Positions 1 to 10,500 of a stretch of 64,000 nucleotides of DNA are shown here, in pieces. This stretch comes from Planctomycetia bacterium (GTDB taxonomy: Bacteria; Planctomycetota; Planctomycetia; Pirellulales; Thermoguttaceae): NCBI GenBank assembly GCA_030527205.1, contig JAUNBG010000003.1, positions 66,283 through 130,282 on the forward strand, in the 5' to 3' direction. The position numbers and the translations under genes were made by a program. Below the pieces are notes generated by a model, which saw nothing but the letters and a program-made list of their open reading frames with translations, was not told where the DNA came from and did not search any database. Positions within the stretch are counted from its first letter, which is position 1. Each line of letters opens with the position of its first letter.

Positions 1-34
1 ATTGAGTTTCAAATGGGCCGATTGGATCGAAAAG

Positions 35-646
35 TTACATTCCGGAAAAAGTCATAAACGCCATTGCAAGAAGCCCGGCGGTCATAAAAGCAATTCCAAG
101 TCCCCGTAATCCTTTGGGAGAATGACTGTATTCCAATTTTTCTCGAATTCCAGCGAACAGGAGAATAGCCAATGCCCAACCGATTCCTGAGAAAAATCCA
201 TACAAACAACTGTCCGCGAAATTATAATCGCGCTGTTCCATAAAAAGCGAACCGCCCATAATCGCGCAGTTGACTGTAATCAACGGCAGAAAAATCCCGA
301 GCGCATTATAAAGCGGCGGGAAAAAACGATCCAAAGTCATTTCAAGAATTTGAACGCTTGCCGCAATAACGCCAATAAAAGTTATAAAGGACAAAAAGCT
401 CAAATCGAGTTGAGCAAGACTTGCAATTCCTGTCCAGGACAATGCGCCTTCTTTTAAAATATAAGTCATGATCAAATTATTGAGCGGAATTGTTATTCCC
501 TGAACAACAATAACCGCAATTCCCAATCCAAGAGCGGTTTCGACTTTCTTGGAAACGGCCAAAAATGTACACATTCCCAGAAAAAGCGATAACGCGAGAT
601 TTTGCGTAAAAACCGCTTGAACAAACATGCTTGCTATATGTTCCAT
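35..646 (-). CDS. nqrE: Na+-translocating NADH:quinone reductase subunit E
   Basis: Integral membrane subunit of Na+-NQR, the complex that oxidises NADH with quinone and exports Na+. The 203-residue length matches the family. About six hydrophobic helices are visible, and the inverted-topology NqrD/NqrE fold is expected. Cys26 (in LGMC) and Cys127 (in VNCAIMGG) fit the conserved half-membrane cysteines known to ligate an Fe centre shared with NqrD. The ATG is preceded by AGGGA on the minus strand. It is the last complete gene of a minus-strand nqrABCDE series. The flavodoxin-reductase-like subunit nqrF would normally follow and must lie beyond the left edge; bases 1-34 hold no start for it. 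RnfA is the paralogue, but the nqrABC context decides for Nqr. Confidence 0.95.
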   Translation of the reverse strand: MEHIASMFVQAVFTQNLALSLFLGMCTFLAVSKKVETALGLGIAVIVVQGITIPLNNLIMTYILKEGALSWTGIASLAQLDLSFLSFITFIGVIAASVQILEMTLDRFFPPLYNALGIFLPLITVNCAIMGGSLFMEQRDYNFADSCLYGFFSGIGWALAILLFAGIREKLEYSHSPKGLRGLGIAFMTAGLLAMAFMTFSGM

Positions 647-781
647 TTTATTCCCTATATCATTTAAATGAATGCTTCAATGAAAAAAAGTTTTGCGTTA
701 TTAACAGTTGCGACAGGATTGTCTTTCCAAAACAATATTGACCTGTTATTTCATTGATAAACGCTTCATTTTCAATTGTAA

Positions 782-1399
782 TTATTCCATGAGTTCTTTA
801 TAGCGAATTTTTACGAGCCAAATGAAGAAACCGATCAGGAAAAACGCTCCCGGCGAGAGAACAAGCAATCCATTTGGGACATACCAACCGCCGTTGTTGA
901 CGGTTTTCAAAATAGTAAATCCGAACAGAGTTCCAAAACCAAACAGTTCACGGAAAAAGGCAACGGTTAACAGAACAATACTGTAACCGATTCCATTCCC
1001 CAAACCGTCCAGAGAGCTTTCCAAAACATTGTTTTTAATGGCAAAAGCCTCGGCTCGTCCCATAACAATGCAGTTCGTAATGATCAATCCGACGAAAACA
1101 GACAGTTCTTTACTCAAATTATAGGAAAAAGCTTTGATCAATTGATCGACAAGAATAACGAGCGTTGCGATAATGGTCATCTCAACAATCATTCGAATGC
1201 TTCCAGGAATGATTTTGCGAATAATCGAAACGCCAATATTGGAAAAAGTCGTTACAAAAGTAACCGCCAGGCACATCGTCAGCGCTGTTCGCAGATTGGT
1301 CGTTACTGCAAGCGCCGAACATATGCCGAGTATCTGAACCGCAACCGGATTATTTTGCATAAACGGTTCGATAAAAGTTTTTTTCATTGTTGGATTCAT
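782..1399 (-). CDS. nqrD: Na+-translocating NADH:quinone reductase subunit D
   Basis: Membrane subunit of Na+-NQR paired with NqrE. The reading frame is open back to a TTG at 1459, but the ATG at 1399 (MNPTMKKTF) has a GGAG ribosome site 8 bases upstream and gives 205 residues, the normal size, so I chose it. Cys27 (LGIC) and Cys110 ([13 protein letters not shown]) match the paired cysteines of the NqrD/NqrE iron site. The protein is hydrophobic throughout, with about six helices. A 135 bp spacer separates it from nqrE and about 130 bp from nqrC, wider than the nqrA-B-C joins. Homologous to RnfE; assigned to Nqr by operon context. Confidence 0.94.
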   Translation of the reverse strand: MNPTMKKTFIEPFMQNNPVAVQILGICSALAVTTNLRTALTMCLAVTFVTTFSNIGVSIIRKIIPGSIRMIVEMTIIATLVILVDQLIKAFSYNLSKELSVFVGLIITNCIVMGRAEAFAIKNNVLESSLDGLGNGIGYSIVLLTVAFFRELFGFGTLFGFTILKTVNNGGWYVPNGLLVLSPGAFFLIGFFIWLVKIRYKELME

Positions 1400-1528
1400 T
1401 ATTATACTCCAAAGCTGATTCTGTTCATTCCCTGGTTTTGAGAATAAATCGACTAACAAAACGGTTGTTTGTTATGAATTTAATGGCAAAAAACAAAAGG
1501 AATGCTAAAAATCAGCCCTTGATTTTAT

Positions 1529-2308
1529 TCAGTTACCGCTTCTTAATTTATTTAAATAAGGGCCAAAACCGTTTTCTCCAAGCCAATACTCGACTGTTTT
1601 GGTTACGCCATTTCCTGTCAATGTTGCTCCGGAAATTCCGTCAACCTGTTCATTCGCATTGGGCGAAGCCGGGTCGACATTCCCTTTGATGACTTTAATG
1701 ACCGGTTTCCCGGAATCGTCAACTGCAGTTTTGTCGATCCATTTTTGAGTCCATTTCGGATTGGCTATTTCGCCTCCCAAACCAGCGGTTTCCAATTGAT
1801 CATAAAAAGTTAGATTGGCAACCGTTTTGAAATCGCCTTTGAGCGCAATGAAGCCATACATTGTTGACCAAAGTCCGCGTCCAAAAACAGGAAGAACGAT
1901 CGTTTGAATGACGCCATTCTCTTTAACGAGATAAACAACCGCTTCATTCGGACGACTGCCGATTCCCGCCGGATCTTGATCTTTGGGAAGTTTCGTTACA
2001 TTTTTAGGGTCGACATTCTGAGTATCAACGTCGGCAACAGCGTCGCCTGTTTCTATATTAACGACAACGCTTTCAATTTGTGAAAACAAATCTTTAACTT
2101 GAGCGGCATTCGGCGATTCTTTTGCGTCAACCAATCCGGCAGCCCGGAGAATATTGATCTGTTTATCGAGTTGTTTATTTTCGTCTTGTTTGGGTTTTAA
2201 TGAAACAGCAGCAACAGAGACGATAACCGAACAAACGATACAAAGTCCGAAAGCAACGGCAAATGTTTTGAATATTGAATCTTTCATTATTTTATCCGTC
2301 CTGTTCAT
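1529..2308 (-). CDS. nqrC: Na+-translocating NADH:quinone reductase subunit C
   Basis: Subunit carrying a covalently bound FMN, attached by the flavin transferase ApbE. A single N-terminal membrane anchor (about residues 12-36) is followed by a periplasmic FMN-binding domain. The flavinylation motif DGISGATLT lies near the C-terminus, with the acceptor Thr at residue 229. The 259-residue length is typical. The annotated ATG overlaps the nqrB stop (TAATG), which suggests translational coupling. A second in-frame ATG, MKDSIFKTF at 2287, would shorten the protein by seven residues and cannot be excluded. No apbE gene is visible in the window. Confidence 0.94.
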   Translation of the reverse strand: MNRTDKIMKDSIFKTFAVAFGLCIVCSVIVSVAAVSLKPKQDENKQLDKQINILRAAGLVDAKESPNAAQVKDLFSQIESVVVNIETGDAVADVDTQNVDPKNVTKLPKDQDPAGIGSRPNEAVVYLVKENGVIQTIVLPVFGRGLWSTMYGFIALKGDFKTVANLTFYDQLETAGLGGEIANPKWTQKWIDKTAVDDSGKPVIKVIKGNVDPASPNANEQVDGISGATLTGNGVTKTVEYWLGENGFGPYLNKLRSGN

Positions 2309-3597
2309 TATTCATTGTTTACAGCAACTCTTTTTAAACGGCGCTTGATATTCGCCTGAACGACGAAATAATCAATCAACGGGGCACAGCAGTTTCCGAA
2401 AAGAATAACAAGCATTGTTCCTTCCGGATAGGCAGGATTCAAAACGCGAACAATAATAATCAGAATACCGATTAAAAGTCCGTAAAGGAATTGTCCCTGT
2501 TTGGTTATGGCCGCGCTGACCGGATCCGTTGCCATAAAGACCATACCGAAAGCAAAACCGCCAAGAATGAAATGCCAAATCGGACCAATATTAAAAGCGG
2601 CGTTTGTTTCGCTGCCCAACATCATTAAAACGGTTGCCATTCCCATTGCTCCAACGGTCATGCTGAGCATAATTCGCCAGGAAGCAACGCCAATGAAGAG
2701 CAAAAAGACCATTCCAATCAAGCAGGCCAACGTTGACGTTTCGCCAAAGGAACCAGGAATCAAACCGATAAAACTGTCGAACATTGTATAGCCGGCATTG
2801 GACAAACCGTCGATTCCCCCTTCGGTTAAACTGGGATTGGTTGCATAAGAAAGCGGAGTTGCTTTGGAAACGCCATCGACAACAGTCCAGACTTTATCGC
2901 CGGAAATTTGACCCGCATAAGCGAAGAATAAAAAGGCTCTCGCAACCAATGCCGGATTGAGAAAGTTTCGACCTGTTCCGCCAAAAAATTCTTTTCCGAT
3001 CAAAACGCCGAAAGAAATCGCAATGGCGACCTGCCAAAGCGGAATGGAGGGCGGAAGAGTTAAAGGAAAGATTAATCCCGTTACAAAGAAACCTTCATTT
3101 ACGTCATGACGATTGATCATTGCAAAGAGAATTTCCCAACCGAGTCCGACAACCATTGTCAATATATATAAAGGAAGGAAATAAACCGCCCCATGAATCA
3201 GGCATCCGATAATATTCCAATTGAGCGGATTAAAACCGCGTAAATCAGGAACGTCAAAGACGCCGAGAATCGGAAAATGAGCGTTGATCCAGCTGAGTAT
3301 CCAAAAATGCCAATCGCCGCTTTCCGGAATGCCGTTGATTTCCATCAAACGATTCGCCTGAAGACCGACGTTATACATTCCCATTAAAACGCAAGGAATT
3401 AAGGCATAAACGACCGAAATCATCATTCGTTTGAAATCGTTGCAATCGCGAACATGACATTTCCCGGTCGTTTTTTTATCGGGAGTAAAGAAAAATGTGT
3501 CTGCCGCTTCGAAAAACGGAAAGAATATGGATAACGGTTTTCCTTCAGCAAAAAGATGCTTTTCGAGCTGACCGAGGATATTTCTTAAAATCTTCAT
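2308..3597 (-). CDS. nqrB: Na+-translocating NADH:quinone reductase subunit B
   Basis: Large membrane subunit (429 residues) of Na+-NQR, central to Na+ translocation and carrying a second covalent FMN. Many hydrophobic helices are visible, with the family segments GTGRNFLNPALVARAF (about 207-222) and FMATDPVSAA near the C-terminus. The acceptor Thr is retained at residue 247, but the motif reads SKATPLS where SGAT is usual. The start has a strong AGGAGG site six bases upstream, one base past the nqrA stop, so A and B are closely coupled. Related to RnfD; the long N-terminus and the operon favour NqrB. Confidence 0.95.
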   Translation of the reverse strand: MKILRNILGQLEKHLFAEGKPLSIFFPFFEAADTFFFTPDKKTTGKCHVRDCNDFKRMMISVVYALIPCVLMGMYNVGLQANRLMEINGIPESGDWHFWILSWINAHFPILGVFDVPDLRGFNPLNWNIIGCLIHGAVYFLPLYILTMVVGLGWEILFAMINRHDVNEGFFVTGLIFPLTLPPSIPLWQVAIAISFGVLIGKEFFGGTGRNFLNPALVARAFLFFAYAGQISGDKVWTVVDGVSKATPLSYATNPSLTEGGIDGLSNAGYTMFDSFIGLIPGSFGETSTLACLIGMVFLLFIGVASWRIMLSMTVGAMGMATVLMMLGSETNAAFNIGPIWHFILGGFAFGMVFMATDPVSAAITKQGQFLYGLLIGILIIIVRVLNPAYPEGTMLVILFGNCCAPLIDYFVVQANIKRRLKRVAVNNE

Positions 3598-3598
3598 A

Positions 3599-4969
3599 TT
3601 AGGCCTCCTCTTTCATCATCGTATCAAGCATAGAGCGAAGCGAAGTTGTATAGTCGTTTTTGCCAAGATCGATCATTGTACAAAGAGCGACATCTTCTTC
3701 ATCCAGCTCAAGAGCTCCCAATTTCTCGCATTGTTCAATATCGCCGATTTCCAATGCTTTAAATAAAAAGACCGGAAGAATATCGAGCGGCATAACTTGT
3801 TCGAGCATATCGTTCGGAAAAACGGCGCGATAACCGCCATGAAGAGCCGTTGTCATTTTAAACGGCCATTTCGGAAGATATTTTGATGCAACGGTTCGAG
3901 CGACGGAAAACTTTCGGAATCCCGGAAGAGCCCAACCGAACAATTCGCGAGGATCGCCATTCCCGATAACGCTGACCTGATTGACATAAGGACCCAAACA
4001 ACAAAGTCCGTTATCTTCAATGGTTCGTCCGCAGAGAACGCTTCCGGAAATGATTCGGTTTTCTCCTTTTTTCAATTCGCCTTCGGTCAGTTCTTTCAGG
4101 CAGGCGCCAACTCGAGTCCGAATAAGACGCGGATATTTGACCATTGGACCGGAAAGAGAAATGATCCGTTCGATTGGATAATAACCTTGCGTAAAAAGTT
4201 CGCCGATCGCCATAACATCTTGATAACCGATTGTCCAGACGGTTTTCCCCAATCCAACGGGATCAAGGAAATGAATATGAGTTCCGGTTAAACCAGACGG
4301 ATGCGGGCCGTCAAAAAGAGCAACTTCGACTTTTGAAACATCGTCGCCAGGAATATTGCTGTCTGGAGATTTACAGAGCCAGATTTTTTGACCGCAAATG
4401 CGACTTAAAACTTTCAAGCCGTTGACAAAATCGTCTGGGCGTTCATGGATAACGAGTTCTGGATTCGGCGCATGAGGATTAGAATCCATTGCATTAACGA
4501 AAAGAGACGACGGCGTTGAATCAATCTTTGGTATTCGACTGAAAGGACGCGTTCGGAGAGCAGTCCAAAGACCGGAGTTGACTAAAATTTCGCGAGTTTT
4601 ACAGACGCAAAGGTTTTCCAGTTCGGCGGGATCAAATTTTTCAAAATCGAGAGAATTATAAGCGTCATCGCCCTCAAAAAGTTCGATGACAATAGAACGA
4701 AACGCTCGTTTTTCTCCGCGACAGATTTCTTTAACAACGCCCGCGCCTGGCGAAGCGAATTTAACGCCGGGATTCTTTTTATCTTCAAAAAGAATTTGAC
4801 CTGCAACAACTTTCTCGCCAACTTCAACTCGAATTGTTGGTTTCATTCCAACATAATCCGGACCTGTAACCGCAACATGCTTTACTATTTTCGGCTTCGG
4901 ATCAATCATTTGTTCCGGCGGACCGGCCAAAGAGAGATCAAGGCCTTTTGTTATTTCAAAGTATTTCAT
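3599..4969 (-). CDS. nqrA: Na+-translocating NADH:quinone reductase subunit A
   Basis: Soluble cytoplasmic-side subunit (456 residues) of Na+-NQR, implicated in quinone access. It begins KYFEITKGLDLSLAGPP, the usual NqrA N-terminus, with the RnfC-like beta-barrel and SLBB-type parts following (for example IISLSGPMVKYPRLIRTRVGA in mid-protein). First gene of the operon. A possible promoter lies upstream on the minus strand: TTGAAC (5062-5067) and TTTATA (5039-5044), 17 bases apart; only sequence similarity supports it. The ribosome site is weak (GAGA). Confidence 0.95.
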   Translation of the reverse strand: MKYFEITKGLDLSLAGPPEQMIDPKPKIVKHVAVTGPDYVGMKPTIRVEVGEKVVAGQILFEDKKNPGVKFASPGAGVVKEICRGEKRAFRSIVIELFEGDDAYNSLDFEKFDPAELENLCVCKTREILVNSGLWTALRTRPFSRIPKIDSTPSSLFVNAMDSNPHAPNPELVIHERPDDFVNGLKVLSRICGQKIWLCKSPDSNIPGDDVSKVEVALFDGPHPSGLTGTHIHFLDPVGLGKTVWTIGYQDVMAIGELFTQGYYPIERIISLSGPMVKYPRLIRTRVGACLKELTEGELKKGENRIISGSVLCGRTIEDNGLCCLGPYVNQVSVIGNGDPRELFGWALPGFRKFSVARTVASKYLPKWPFKMTTALHGGYRAVFPNDMLEQVMPLDILPVFLFKALEIGDIEQCEKLGALELDEEDVALCTMIDLGKNDYTTSLRSMLDTMMKEEA

Positions 4970-5653
4970 CGTTTGGTTCTCTTATAAAATGACGAATCAG
5001 GAATGGAAAATTGAAGAAAGATTTTCAATATTTTGAAATATAAAGAATGGCAATGTATATTGTTCAATCATATTGAAACGATCAATATGGACAATTATTC
5101 ATTGAAAAACACAGAATTATACTAAAAAAAGTTTTGAGGCTTTCTTTTTTCCCTAATCCTCCAATTTATTCATTGTTCATTTATTTTAAAGAAATTTTTT
5201 ATTTTGTCTATAGTCATATCGATAAAAAATACTTTATTTGAATATTCAATATTTCGTCAGAATAATTGGAATGCGAAAATGACGAAATGGCTGAATTTGA
5301 TCTCATTCTATTCAAACGAAAATCGAATTTCTGATGATCCAATGACAGCCAGAGAAAAAGGAATCGTTTGAGGGAAAAGTCCAGAAAAGAACTTAGATTA
5401 AGACGCGTTTCAATATGTTTTTCTTTTCAAATAACAAATATCCTGCTTGAAGGAAAAGAATCAATTTGTATAATACTTTATAAAGATATTCAATTTATTT
5501 GGATGGGAATATTTCCGTCTCCAGAACCTTATTTCTTCTCAACCTTTTCTGTTGGTTTCGCTTGTTTTTAAGAATGTCGAGATATTAAAAAGGAAACGAA
5601 TAATTTGAATAATTGTAATGAATAATGAAATGGATTTCATGGAGTAAGACAAT
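4970..5653. other. 684 bp spacer between divergent nqrA and antiporter genes
   Basis: AT-rich divergent spacer. Apart from the candidate nqrA promoter at 5039-5067 and a GGAG ribosome site just before the antiporter start, I see no gene or repeat. The short open frames have unconvincing composition. Confidence 0.6.
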
Positions 5654-7138
5654 ATGTTGGAAACAACCTATCAATTTTTGAGTATAGGGGTTTTTCTGTT
5701 TTTGGGAATTTTGGCCAGCAAAATATCTTCTTTTCTCAAAGTTCCGATTCTGATTGTATTCCTTGTGATTGGAATGCTCGCGGGTTCAGAGGGAATAGGA
5801 AAAATAGATTATTCCAATTTTTATGGCGCAAATTATGTCGGAACACTTGCGTTGGCTTTTATTCTTTTTTCCGGCGGATACGATACAAGTTGGTCCGATA
5901 TTAAAAAGGTTCTTTTTCGAGGGACGCTTCTTTCAAGTCTCGGCGTTTTGGCAACAGGGGTTCTTTTAGGCATTTTTGTTGCCTGGTATCTCGGATATTC
6001 ATTGGAATGGGGACTCCTGCTCGGTTGCGTTATTTCCTCAACCGATGCCGCTGCGGTTTTTGCCATTTTTCGATCCAAAGGATTCGGTCTGAAAGGGGAT
6101 TTGAAACCGCTTTTGGAATATGAATCGGGAAGCAACGATCCAATGGCGGCCTTTCTGACGATTTTCATGATCAATATGATTCTGCATCCGGGCGCGTCCT
6201 ATTGGATAATTCTTCCGAATTTTGTCATCAAAATGACGATTGGCGTCCTTGTCGGAATCATCATAGCCAAAGGAGTTGCTTATCTTTTTAACAAGCTTAA
6301 ACTCGAATATGAAGGGCTGTATTATGTCCTTGGAATCGGAACCGTTTTTATTGCTTACAGCGTTGCGGAGCTCTGTCAGGGAAACGGTTTTATGTCGGTT
6401 TATGTTTGCGGCGTTGTTATGGGGAACAGCAAATTTGTCTATAAACATGGGCTGGCGCGATTCAACGACGGATTAGCCTGGTTGATGCAGGTCGCGATCT
6501 TTTTGATTCTTGGACTTCTCGTTTCGCCGAGCGGATTAATTGAAGTTGTCAGCGAAGGAATTGTTATTGGTTTGGCGTTAATGTTTATTGTTCGACCATT
6601 GGTCGTTTTTCTTTGTCTTTTTAAAAGTTCTTATCGTTTTAAGGAACAAATCCTTATTGCCTGGGGGGGATTTCGCGGCGCTGCTCCGATTGTTTTGGCA
6701 ACTTTTCCCGCTATTTATGGAATAGAAAACTCGCAGGAGTTGTTTAATGTCGTTTTTTTCATCGTTTTTACATCAATCATAATTCAGGGCAAAACGCTTC
6801 TCCTTTTGGCCAATTGGTTTCATTTGGATAAAAAGGACAAACAACGTTTGCGAGCTCCCATTGAATTTGAGGAAACAGGAAACTCAAATGGCCGAATGTA
6901 TGAGTTTGAAATTCCAGGCAATTCGTCCTGTATTGGAAAATCGTTAGCCGAGATTCAACTTCCTGGCGGCTCTCTCGTTTTATTGATTCGACGCGGCGAT
7001 TGTTTTGTTGTTCCCAATGGTTCAACTGTTATTGAAGCGAATGACGATCTTTTAATGTTTTATGATCCAATCGCTTATCCTGAGGTCGAAAAGATTTTGA
7101 CAGACAACGTTCAGGCGGATTCCGATTCTGACGCTTAA
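5654..7138 (+). CDS. K+/H+ (or Na+/H+) antiporter, CPA1 NhaP2/CvrA type
   Basis: Inner-membrane cation/proton antiporter of 494 residues. About twelve hydrophobic helices fill residues 1-390, including the ion-path segment SSTDAAAVFAIFRSKG and the exchanger segment LEYESGSNDPMAAFLT, both typical of NhaP2/CvrA. The C-terminal 90 residues (SSCIGKSLAEIQLPGGSLVLLIRRG) form a TrkA-C/RCK_C-type ligand-binding domain. The family exports K+ or Na+ in exchange for H+; the cation cannot be read from sequence. The ATG at 5654 has GGAG ten bases upstream. Monocistronic, convergent with the rhamnosidase gene. A physiological link to the Na+ gradient made by Nqr is plausible but inferred. Confidence 0.88.
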   Translation: MLETTYQFLSIGVFLFLGILASKISSFLKVPILIVFLVIGMLAGSEGIGKIDYSNFYGANYVGTLALAFILFSGGYDTSWSDIKKVLFRGTLLSSLGVLATGVLLGIFVAWYLGYSLEWGLLLGCVISSTDAAAVFAIFRSKGFGLKGDLKPLLEYESGSNDPMAAFLTIFMINMILHPGASYWIILPNFVIKMTIGVLVGIIIAKGVAYLFNKLKLEYEGLYYVLGIGTVFIAYSVAELCQGNGFMSVYVCGVVMGNSKFVYKHGLARFNDGLAWLMQVAIFLILGLLVSPSGLIEVVSEGIVIGLALMFIVRPLVVFLCLFKSSYRFKEQILIAWGGFRGAAPIVLATFPAIYGIENSQELFNVVFFIVFTSIIIQGKTLLLLANWFHLDKKDKQRLRAPIEFEETGNSNGRMYEFEIPGNSSCIGKSLAEIQLPGGSLVLLIRRGDCFVVPNGSTVIEANDDLLMFYDPIAYPEVEKILTDNVQADSDSDA

Positions 7139-7230
7139 AATCATCGAAGAAACTTGACGTTTTTCGCAAGCAGTTTGATAACCAAAGTTGCCGTTACAGA
7201 GAGGGCAACTTCGACTGAGGTCTTGATTTT

Positions 7231-7272
7231 CCAACGACTGGACGGTTTAACGAAAACCGGGCGTCCAGTTGG
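7231..7272. terminator. Long imperfect hairpin downstream of the antiporter gene
   Basis: CCAAC...CTGGACGGTTT pairs with AAACC...GTCCAGTTGG around an AACGA loop, with a four-base bulge. It lies 93 bases past the antiporter stop and is followed by a T-rich stretch (CTTTGATTTTGATTC). Probably a transcript end, though no uninterrupted T-run follows. Confidence 0.4.
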
Positions 7273-7330
7273 CTTTGATTTTGATTCTTCCTGGCGAGGA
7301 AACAAAAATTCGAATCGTTTTCAATTCAAA

Positions 7331-7435
7331 GGAAGTTCTAAAAACCCGGATTTTGCAGCAAATTCAATTCGGATCATTTTGTAAAAATCAGTTCTTGCGG
7401 ACGAGACGTCCTCGCTAACGGGGTTGAGAACTTCC
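7331..7435 (-). repeat. MITE-like element, copy A (subfamily I, reverse)
   Basis: 105 bp with terminal inverted repeats GGAAGTTCTAAAAA / GAACTTCC, in reverse orientation relative to the family consensus. The palindromic core is one base off perfect. TTCAA occurs on both sides (7325-7329 and 7436-7440), a possible target duplication. Sits between two convergent genes. Confidence 0.8.
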
Positions 7436-7486
7436 TTCAAGAATTAAAATGTTGTCGATTGAGATTTCTAAAATTCTAAATAAATC

Positions 7487-7508
7487 CTTCTAATGATTCT
7501 ATTAGAAG
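7487..7508 (-). terminator. Possible terminator for the rhamnosidase gene
   Basis: Perfect 8 bp stem CTTCTAAT/ATTAGAAG with a 6-base loop, 64 bases past the rhamnosidase stop. On the minus strand it is followed by GATTTATTTAG, only moderately T-rich. Confidence 0.35.
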
Positions 7509-7571
7509 AATGAATAGAGATTTAAATAACGCAATTCTTTTTGTTATTTCGATATTGGCAATTATTCTGCA

Positions 7572-10500
7572 TTAATCTGCATAAATTGTTGAGTCAATCT
7601 GATAATATCCGGAACCGAGTTTTAAAATGACTCGCGCCGGATTGCCGTTTTTCGACGGTTCAAACCCGATTTCTTGCGAACCGTCGCTGTTGAGATTCAA
7701 TTTGGAACCGTTCATTTGGATTGAATATTCGGACTTTTCGTCAACAACGGGAATCTGAACAACCGCAGTCGCATTGCCGGGAATTTCAAAATTCCAATGA
7801 AATTGCGTTCCGTTGACGTTCCAATCGCTGACAATTTTGCCTCGAATTGACCAAAAATGACCGTTTGCCGTTTTAATTTCGTTTTTCATCGGTTCAGGTC
7901 GCAAAAGAATTTCGGAATATCCAATCGAATTTTCTGTCTGACCGATTCCCAAAATATTGGCCATAAACCATTCTTGAATATGGCCGAACATACAATGATT
8001 CATTGAGCTTCCGGGGCCATCCCAAGTTTCGGAAAGGGTCTTCATTCCCCAATGTTTCAGCATATGAACATAACCCGGCGCATTTTCCCGTTGAATCATT
8101 TTCCAAAGAACGTCGCTTCGTCCGGCATCGGCCAGCGATCGAATCAGAAATCGAAAGGCAACTTCGCCGGTCGATTGCCGATATTCCCATTTTTCAATGT
8201 CGGCCATTAAATTGGTTAAAACGGCGTCGCGATCTTCTTCTGGAACGAGATGAAAATAAAGCGCAAAGGCATAAGACGCTTGAGACCCCGTCGCAACAAC
8301 TTTTGTTTCCGAATTATAGTACGCTTTTTGGAAATCATTCTTTGCTTGATTCATTAAATCGGAATAAAACGAAAAATCGTCCGATTTATTCAACATTTGA
8401 GCGACTTTCGCCATTATTTCCGCATTGCTGACAAGGAAAGCGGTTGCCGTCAATTCGCCTGGCGTATGCTGGGAATAACCGCCTTTTCCGAAATGTCCTT
8501 TATCCAATGACCAGTCATACCAATCGCCGAGTCCGGCGCGAACAAGTCCATTTTCGTTCCGCGTTCCGGCCATAAAACGGACATATCGATCCATTGTTTC
8601 ATATTGATGTTCCAACGTTTTTGTGTCGCCATACCAACGATAAAGAAAATAGGGAATCTGAACTGCGGCGCTGCTCCATTCCGCGGACCAGAAAAAACCT
8701 TCAGAAAATCGCGTATACTCCGGCGCAATATCGGGAATCATTCCGTCGTCAAGTTGCGCTTCGGTCATATCGCGGCAGACTTTTTGTAGCAGAGTATGAA
8801 TATTGTAATGATACATAATCGACGGCCCCATTAAATGAATCTGTTCGAGCCAGCCGAGCTTTTCCCGATGCGGGCAATCTGTAATGCAGCTTTGCAGATT
8901 GCTCCGAACGGAACGGTCAACCATTTGGTCGATTTCGTTGAGCCAAGCCCCATCGCTTTGGAAATCGCCAACATCTTTCGCCGAACTGGAAATATAATCG
9001 GCTTGAATTTGAAAAATCAATGGCGAATCGACAATTTCAGCAGCGGAAGAAACGTTTTTGACATTCTTTTCCTGAAGAATTTTTTGAACTTCCGGGTCCT
9101 GAATCCATTTTGCGCCTTCAATATATAAATATTGAAATCCCCAATAAGAAAATAGAGGCGAAAAAGGAATAAGCGACTCTTCGGAACATTTTCCGCCGGT
9201 TAAGGAATAGGAATGTCCGTTCCAGGGCTGTTCTTTCATTTCAGCAAGCGTTATTTTAATCGTTTTGTTTTTGGGAACAAAGCAATAAACAAGCGGCTGA
9301 CCGGAAAAATTAAACCCGAAGTTTGCCTCAATCTGACCGTTCGGCAAAACGGAAACCGCTTCCGGTTTCATTCGTTCAATGACAACAACCGGCGGTTGCT
9401 CTTCCGCTCTCAAAACGCCGCCGGGCGATTCGGTCAAAATGGCGTCTTGCCAATCTTCAATCTCGACAAGATATTTCGATGAATCGGCAATCGCCATTTT
9501 ATTCAAGTCCTTGATCCAAGCCGCAGAATCAATTTTGGCGGAAACGTTCTTTTCGGCAGATTTCTGATTTTCGGGAAACATTTTTGCTTGAGAAGCGTCG
9601 GCTTGAGAAAACTGAATTTGAGAAACGCTGTCTTGAGAAATATCAGATTGATCAAAACGACTGAAATTCCAATCTTCGCCGCCATAAACGCAACTAAAAT
9701 CAATTAATCCGAACGCCGCTTTCCAGGTTTCGTCGGAAATAACAGTTTGCGTCGAACCGTCTTGATAACGAATGGTCATTTGGCAGATTAATTTCGGCAA
9801 TCCGAACGATCCTGTATATTTGACATATCGACCGCCCGGAACGTTAAACATTCCGTTTCCCAATGCAACGGAGATTTTATTCGATGAATCCCGAATCATG
9901 TCCGATTTTCCGTCAATTTGATAAGTCGAGTAAAGGCAAGTTTGACGATAATTCGTCCAACCGGGATCAATTCGGCGAGGCATTGAATCAAGCGGGCGGT
10001 CATTGAACCAAAGCGAATAATGCCCGAGTCCGCAAATATGAAGAACGGCATAATCGATTTTTTCTTTCGGCTGTTCCAATTCAAACTCTTTTTTAAAGAA
10101 AGGAAGCGGATCGTCGTTTGTTCGATCCATTGAAATCCATTTCGCTTTCCAATCTTCCGGATGAATGATTCCTGTAACAAAATAGCTCGATGATGATTCT
10201 TGATCGATTATGAATTCCGAATCATTCGAACTGTTTTGAGATTTGGATTCTGTTTTGATTTCAACTCGCCAAAAATAATGCGTTGAAGATTCAAGCGGTT
10301 TTCCCTGATAAACGATCCCTTGCGTCTGATCGGATGAAATGACGCCGCTGTCCCAAAGAAGATTGTCGTCATCCGAAGGAGAGCGATCCGCGTCGAGTTC
10401 TGATTCTTTTGATGCAACGCAAATTCGATAGGAAATCTGTCGAACGTTAAATCGATTTTTCCCTTGAATTTCCCAACCAAAGAGAGGCATTCCCGAATCA

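Noticed and set aside
782-1459. Longer NqrD starting at TTG 1459
   Set aside because: The ATG at 1399 has a proper ribosome site and gives the family length.
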